Shown here: piece after piece, positions 57,721 through 64,000 of the stretch
Position numbering within the stretch: the first letter of the stretch is position 1
How the letters are laid out: each line of letters begins with the position of its first letter
NCBI GenBank assembly: GCA_025667525.1
Contig: JANFOE010000190.1
Location: forward strand, 2,606,501-2,670,500
DNA length: 64,000 nt
Origin: Glebionis coronaria
Lineage: Eukaryota; Streptophyta; Magnoliopsida; Asterales; Asteraceae
Direction: 5' to 3'
The notes under the pieces: generated by a model
Databases searched by the model: none
The model's input: only the letters and a program-made list of their open reading frames with translations
Told to the model about the DNA's origin: nothing
Made by a program: the position numbers and the translations under genes

Positions 57721-59187
57721 CCACCAAACCAAAATGTTAACAATTATCGAAACAACAACCAAGGTAATTACCAAGGCAATACACGCAATTACAACAAGGG
57801 GAATTATCAAAGTGGGAATGGACAAATCTCTAATCAAAACCAAAACCGTGATTTTCAAAACACTACACAAGGTTTTCAAAATGCTCACACGAAAAATTTG
57901 CAAGGAGAATTTTTGGATTATGCAAAAGCAAATGATGCTAAATTTGATAATATGCAACGTGAGATGATTAGCTTAAGGTCCGAGTTGAAAAACGAGCTTA
58001 AAAATGAACTTGCTAATGAACTTAAAACTCATGCAAACAAAATGGAAGGAAATGTCCAACGTCTTCAACAAAATCAACAAAAGATGGAATTAGGACAACA
58101 TGAGATTAAGCAAGAATTATTAAAAGCGGATGCTAGGCAATCAAAATTTGATGACCGAATGGCTAAGATGTTTGAAGCAATTATGTGTAAGCCCTCTTCT
58201 TCGGGTGGTCTTCCTAGTGATACCATTGCAAACCCGAAGGGAGAAATGAAGGTTATTACTACACGAAGTGGTAAAACTTTCAAGGAACCAATCTCTCGTA
58301 CAAGTACTTCTAAGGAGAAGGAAATCGAGAAAGAACCCGAGGTGATGGTCGAAAAGGAGCACATTACAATCCCACGAAGTACCGCTCATACCACACCTAC
58401 GGTTGAACCAATACCAATTGTGGAACCCGAGTTTCCAAGGCCGTTGCCTAATGACCAACCCACACCACCTTTACCCTACCCTTCGAGACGAAACAAAGAG
58501 AAGTTGCAAGAACGTAACAAACAACAAATCAAGCTTTTTATAAAAATGTTTCAACAAGTGCATTTTGATGTGAGTTTAGCCGACGCGTTGTTATATATGC
58601 CTCGTTTCGCTTCCACTTTTAAAAGTATGATGAGCGATAAGGAAAAGCTTTCAAAGCTTGCTAATTGTTCTTCGGTTTATCTTAACCGCATACCGGAAAA
58701 AGTTGGTGATCCCGGAAAGTTTCTCATTCCTTGTGACATACAAGATATGAAAGAATGCCTCGCCTTGGCCGATCTTGGTGCGAGCATTAATTTGATGCCA
58801 TTTTCCATTTGGAAATCGCTTTCGCTTCCGGCTCTCATTCCTTCGAACATGTCCATCGAGATGGCCGATCATTCTACGATTATGGCATGTGGAGTAGCCG
58901 AAGATGTTTTCGTGAAAGTGGGGAAGTTCTACTATCCCGTTGATTTTATAGTAGTTGACATCCCTGCGGATCCTCAAGTTCCTCTAGTTTTAGGTCGATC
59001 ATTTTTAGATACTTCGAGATCGCTTATCGATGTTCATGCGAGAACTATCACTTTGAGATTCAACGAAGAGGAACTTGTTATAAACGCTACTCAAAACTCG
59101 AAACCTTCTCATGTTTATGCAATCGCTACATCAATCACATTGACATCGTTGATGTGGTTTGCGATGAGTTTTCACAAGAAGTGTTAG
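57706..59187 (+). pseudogene. gag C-terminus and protease, element C
   Basis: From about 57706 the new frame reads N/Q-rich linker, then YAKANDAKFDNMQREM and a coiled coil with repeated LKNELKNEL, a TTRSGK motif and a proline-rich segment. The aspartic protease has ADLGASINLMP near 58770, a GVAEDVFVKVG segment and VLGRSFLDTSRSL. A frameshift near 59150 takes the reading to the frame of RT; the old frame stops at 59187. Confidence 0.88.
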
Positions 59188-59954
59188 GTTTTTCCGATAG
59201 CTCGTCAAGTGGCAATCCCACTATTTTGGATCCAATTCTTGCTAATTCCACTCCAAATCTCACTCCATTCCAAGGAGGCGATTTCACTTCAAATGAAATC
59301 GACAATGAAGATGAGGTGTTGATTAATGATGATACTTCTATTCCATCATTTCTTTCGCCAATGGAAGTTATGAGTGTTGAACCAAAATCTTCAATCGAGG
59401 AACCACCTATCCTCGAATTGAAAGATCTTCCTTCTCACCTTGAATACGCATTCTTGGAAGGTGATGACAAGTTGCCGGTTATTATTACAAAAGGACTTGC
59501 TAATAATGAAAAAACCGAGCTCTTGAAAGTTCTTAAGGCTCATAAAGGGGCAATTGCGTGGAAAATATCCGACATTAAGGGTATTGACCCAAAATTTTGT
59601 ACCCACAAGATTTTAATGGAGGAGGACTACAAACCCGCAATTCAAAGTCAAAGAAGGGTGAATCTCAAAATTCACGATGTCATTAAAAAGGAGGTTCTTA
59701 AACTCCTTGACGCGGGAATGATTTATCCTATATCTGATAGCCCATGGGTGAGCCCAATCCATTGTGTCCCTAAAAAGGGAGGAATGACCGTTGTGCCTAA
59801 TGAAAACAACGAGTTAATTCCCACTCGTGTTGTGACCGGTTGGAGGGTGTGTATTGACTACCGAAAGTTAAATGACGCCACTCGTAAAGACTACTTTTCT
59901 TTGCCCTTCATGGATCAAATGTTGGAGCGACTTGCGGGAAATGAATTCTATTGA
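59154..59954 (+). pseudogene. Protease-RT linker and RT start, element C
   Basis: After an acidic linker the frame reads LELKDLPSHLEYAFLE, IAWKISDIKGIDP and QRRVNLKIHDVIKKEV, then YPISDSPWVSPIHCVPKKGG and CIDYRKLNDATRKD. It is stopped by TGA 59952-59954 just before the [12 protein letters not shown] segment, which follows in the same frame. Confidence 0.9.
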
Positions 59955-61106
59955 TTTTTAGATGGTTTTTCCGGTTACTTTCAAATCCCTATCGACCCTC
60001 GTGATCAAGAGAAGACTACGTTTACGTGTCCTTATGGAACGTTAGCTTATCGTAGGATGCCTTTCGGACTTTGTAATGCACCCGGTACGTTTCAACGGTG
60101 TATGATGGCTATTTTTCACGATATGATCGAGAAGTCGATGGAAGTGTTTATGGATGACTTCTCGGTGTTTGGTAATTCGTTCACGTCATGTTTATCTAAT
60201 CTCGAGCAAATGTTAAAACGTTGTGAAGAAACCAATCTTGTGCTTAATTGGGAGAAATGTCATTTCATGTGTAAACAAGGAATCGTCTTAGGACATAAGG
60301 TGTCGAAGGCGGGGATTGAGGTCGATAAAGCTAAGGTAGACGTCATCGCCAAGTTACCTCATCCCAAAACCATTAAGGGAGTTAGGAGTTTCCTAGGCCA
60401 CGCGGGATTTTATCGTCGTTTCATCAAGGACTTTTCGAAGATTTCTCGTCCTATGACACACCTTCTCGAGAAGGATGCTCCTTTTAACTTTAATGAGGAT
60501 TGTGTTAAGGCTTTCGAAACTCTAAAAAGGAAACTTACCGAAGCTCCCATTCTTGTTGCTCCTAATTGGGAATTACCCTTTGAAATCATGTGCGATGCAA
60601 GTGATTATGCTATAGGGGCCGTCTTAGGGCAACGTTATGACAAGCATTTTCGTCCTATCCACTATGCTAGTAAGACGATGACCGAGGCTCAATTAAAGTA
60701 CACCACATCGGAAAAGGAATTCCTTACCGTGGTCTATGCTTTTGAGATATTCCGACCTTATCTCGTCTTGACTAAAAGCATCGTGTATACCGACCATTCG
60801 GCTATTAAGTATCTCTTAGCTAAGCAAGATGCTAAGCCGAGATTGCTTCGTTGGATGCTCCTCCTCCAAGAATTTGATGTCACCGTGCTTGACAAAAAAG
60901 GAGCCGAGAATCTAGCGGCCGATCATCTCTCTCGTCTAGAAGATCCTCACAAAGATGTTTTCGAGAACAAGGAAATTACCGAAACATTTCCTCTTGAGAC
61001 TCTCGGTGTAGTGAATTCTAAAGACACCACCCCATGGTTTGCCGACATTGCAAATTACCATGCGGGCAATTTCATAATCAAGGGTATGACGACACAACAA
61101 AAATGA
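59955..61106 (+). pseudogene. RT palm/thumb and RNase H, element C
   Basis: In frame with the previous segment. It has the [16 protein letters not shown] region, FMDD (60147-60158), the thumb [15 protein letters not shown] and [20 protein letters not shown]. RNase H follows with [30 protein letters not shown] and [12 protein letters not shown]. The RNase H acidic residues look intact. It ends at TGA 61104-61106 in a MTTQQK context where D has an Arg codon. Confidence 0.9.
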
Positions 61107-62320
61107 AAATTCTTTCGTGACGTCAAGTTCTATTTTTGGGACGACCCTTATCTCTTTCGGATTTGTGCGGATCAACTCGTTCGACGTTGTGTGTTTGGTG
61201 CCGACGCTTCCAATATCCTTAGAGCTTGTCACGAGGGACCCACGGGTGGTCACCACGGTGCTAATCTCACGGCTAAGAAAGTGTTCGATGCCGGTTTCTT
61301 TTGGCCTTCTATCTATCGTGATGCACACGCACTTGTGAAGTCGTGTGATTCGTGCCAACGTCAAGGAAAATCGTCTCAACGTGATGAAATGCCGCAAAAC
61401 ATAATTCAAGTATGTGAGATTTTCGACATATGGGGAATAGACTTTATGGGGCCGTTCCCATCGTCTCATGGCAACAAATATATCCTCGTCGCGGTGGACT
61501 ACCTTTCTAAGTGGGTGGAAGCTAAGGCTTTGCCTACTAATGATGCTCGTGTGGTAGTGAAGTTTTTGAAGAAACTATTCTCTCGGTTCGGAACCCCTCG
61601 TGCTATTATAGGCGATCGTGGAACCCATTTTTGTAATGACCAATTCGAAAAGGTTCTAAAGAAATATGGAGTTACTCATCGTCTTTCTACGGCTTATCAC
61701 CCGCAAACGAGTGGGCAAGTCGAGGTTTCGAACCGAGCTTTGAAGAGGATTTTAGAAAGGTCAATTGGAGAAAACCGTGCTTCATGGTCCGACAAACTCG
61801 ATGACGCTTTATGGGCCTTTAGGACCGCTTATAAGACACCTATCGGTTGCACTCCTTATAAGTTAGTCTATGGGAAGAGTTGTCATTTGCCCATTGAGTT
61901 GGAGCATAAGGCATATTGGGCCCTTAAGCATGCAAATTTTGACTTGAAGACCGCGGGAGATCACCGGAAAATACAATTAAATGAATTGATGAATTAAGGG
62001 ATAATGCTTATGAAAATTCATTAATTTTTAAAGAAAAGACTAAAAAGTTTCATGATTCAAAGATTAAAAACCGGGTTTTTAACGTTGGTGATCAAGTGTT
62101 GCTTTTTAACTCTCGTCTTAAGATATTTTCCGGGAAATTGAAATCTCGTTGATCGGGTCCGTTCACCATTACACAAGTGTTTCCATATGGGACCATTGAG
62201 CTAGCTCAAGATGATGGTCCTAATTTCAAGGTGAATGGACATAGGCTTAAGCACTACTTTGGTGGGGAAATTCCTTCAATGGTTGCCCCCGACCAAGACA
62301 CCTTCCCCAATGATAATTAG
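61107..62320 (+). pseudogene. Integrase, element C
   Basis: Continues in frame: [21 protein letters not shown], the zinc region [11 protein letters not shown] with CDSCQRQGK, and the core [12 protein letters not shown]. The second Asp motif is IGDRGTHF rather than ISDRGTHF, and SGQVEVSNR carries the Glu. Loss of one G near 61990 causes a stop at 61995-61997. The remaining C-terminal part ([19 protein letters not shown]) lies in another frame with a TGA at 62150, and ends naturally at TAG 62318-62320. Confidence 0.9.
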
Positions 62321-64000
62321 CATTGAGGGGATCGAGTCGAGCTCATGACTCGGTAATCAAAAACGAGGTGCCTCATGGGGGAGATCCCATGCTTATCCTT
62401 TATGCTCACTATTCACTAATAAGGGGACTTGTACCCTTCCAACTCGTTGTCTCGTGGTTGTTTGTGATTGTGTTATCTAGATCATCATCATCATCTACGA
62501 TTGAAGACTCTCGTGTTCGTTTACGTGAGCCTCCATCGTTTGTTTGAAGAAGTTTTTCACGAATCCATGACATATCCTTTATTGTTCTAACAATTATCTT
62601 TTAGCATACTTAATAAACGGCTTTAGATATATTGTTGATCACCCTTTCCATGCTAGATCCTAAGCATTCGACTCTTCGTCTCTAGTATGGGGGTACTCCA
62701 CCTTTAGACTCGAAACATTGAGGACAATGTTTACTTTTAGTATGGGGGGGTGATTAGATACTTGCTTTGCTACGCCCTCACGCTTTCCAATTTTCAATGT
62801 TTTGCAAATAAGGCTAAAAATGGCCAAATTTTAAAAAAATTCTTAGTTTTTCATAAGTGTTTTTAAGACACGAATGTATATTTTCCGATGGGTAGAATAA
62901 GAGTTAATTTTTGACTTGATGGGCATTTGGAGCCATTTACATTCCTTAACCCGCTCAATTCAAGTTTTGCTAGACTTTTATATAGGGAGCTTTAAAACGC
63001 GAAAGTCTTAATTCATTCGGGTTAAGAACAAGAACTTTTCGCAAGTTCCTATAATTGATTCTAGAAAGTCACTTATCAAGGGAACTATAAAACGCATTCT
63101 CTAAACTTGAAAAAGTCCAAGAAAGTGCAAGATCCTATAGGTGGCTTGAAAACCCAAAACTTTGATTTGATATAGTCTTAATGAAAACTAATCCAAATTT
63201 GGCTTAATTTTGACTTGCATGGCTAAGTATTCACGAGTCTGTTTAATTAGAGTTCTTTATATAGTGAAGAACGAGAAATGATAGAGTTAGACAAGTGATC
63301 ATGCTAAACGTAGAACATTAATGTGTTCTTTCAAAAACTCATATGTTTTTAATTGTGGCTTTTTCTTCCCATAAGATCAATGCATTAGGAATAAATCATA
63401 ATTGCAATAAGGAAGGTCGTACGATTTGAAAGGTTACTTAGCCTCTAGCGCAAGATCGTTTAAAAGTTGCTCGGGGTTGAATAGAGTTCATAACCAAGGC
63501 ATAACTTATTGAAGCGGGACGCGAAGATTGGCGATTATCCAAAAAGGCCCTAACAAGGCATGAGGAGCTCTATTTTTGCTAAAGATCCAAAGATGATGTG
63601 AAGTATCATTATTCCTAAATCAATATGAAGGATCGAGACACACGACGAGAAGCAATTACTCCCCTAAAGAATGGAGAAAGTCTATCCAAAAAGACCCTAA
63701 CAAGGTATGAGGATAAATATATCCAAATCCGAAAAGGAGGCGGATCGTTGTATATCAAAATCCAAAGTAAAGATTGAAGAAAAATGATGAAGTCGTGGTC
63801 CAATATGAAGAATCTCTCAAAAATGTCAAGTGAAGAAATTCCAAATATATGAAGAGAAAACCATAATTTCAATAACGTCTTCCCAAGATTTGAAGTATGA
63901 AGTACATGCCAAATATCGGTCCGAGAAAGGTCTCAAATCGTGAAACGAGTTATGTCAAGATATGAACTTAAGGAGATACACGAGAAGCCGTTTTAAAAGA
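62321..64000 (+). other. 3' spacer of element C (runs off window)
   Basis: Non-coding. Post-stop hairpin CGAGTC/GACTCG (62333-62352), then GAGGTGCCTC (62365-62374) and ATGGG/CCCAT (62375-62390). TAGTATGGGGG boxes (62683-62693 and 62739-62750) and hairpin AAACATTG/CAATGTTT with loop AGGA (62713-62732). Block with GAACTT/AAGTTC (63032-63048). Short frames 62323-62547 and 63615-63872 are not genes. Confidence 0.8.

Larger units (their letters stand above)
52154..64000 (+). mobile_element. Athila-like Ty3/gypsy element C (3' end outside window)
   Basis: 5' LTR 52154-55914, primer site, leader, gag-pol with five visible breaks (about 57705, 59150, 59952, 61104, 61990, plus a stop at 62150), then the 3' spacer running past 64000. 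Same family as D by LTR, pol and spacer. It interrupts element H. Its pol order is gag, protease, RT, RNase H, integrase. Confidence 0.92.

Noticed and set aside
57697..57957. Minus-strand hydrophobic 86-residue frame as a membrane protein
   Set aside because: Antisense of the Asn/Gln-rich gag linker; hydrophobicity is a codon effect.

Overview
The window is repeat-rich plant nuclear DNA. I see no cellular gene, tRNA, rRNA or CRISPR array. Almost everything is an LTR retrotransposon in some state of decay: Athila-like Ty3/gypsy elements (primer site TGGCGCCGCTGCCGG, gag-protease-RT-RNase H-integrase), chromovirus-like Ty3/gypsy fragments (LTRs TGTGACA/TGTAACA...TGTTACA), and one Ty1/copia element with an extra ORF after pol. 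The element types, the long AT-rich LTRs and the copia 3' ORF suggest a eudicot, tentatively the daisy family (Asteraceae). That is inference from memory, not a database match. Element letters used below (A to K) are mine.

Layout: 1-2450 unassigned AT-rich DNA. ~2500-18568 chromovirus I (+): decayed pol end, then a 3' LTR (4160-18568) split by the complete Athila-like element A (6107-17076, target duplication CCCAC). 18569-18955 gypsy RT/RNase H fragment K. ~18957-24441 copia element F: RT/RNase H end, long spacer, broken extra ORF, 3' LTR. 24474-29500 a 34-bp tandem repeat and then minus-strand gypsy element J. 30157-30822 LTR fragment E. 30823-46984 Athila-like element D (minus, 5'-truncated), itself split by complete element B (35375-44328, duplication GATAT). 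46985-48899 chromovirus LTR G. 48900-52153 chromovirus LTR H (minus) with a 190-bp AT microsatellite. 52154-64000 Athila-like element C (+), running off the window. From 30 kb onward the order of insertion reads as E, then D, then G, H and C successively, with B placed into D separately.

Element B is the best-preserved unit. It has one 973-codon gag-protease ORF and no reverse transcriptase, RNase H or integrase, so it looks like a non-autonomous element that would depend on a relative for pol functions. A and C have full gag-pol content but are broken by stops and frameshifts.

The most interesting signal is non-coding. Small hairpins with a purine tetraloop (NGGA/NGGG) sit just 5' of polypurine tracts in both chromoviruses and Athila-like elements, and their stems differ in sequence but keep pairing. 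Further hairpins start the LTRs and follow the pol stop codon. Together they suggest a conserved set of RNA (or DNA) structures around the 3' end of these elements that I do not know to be described.
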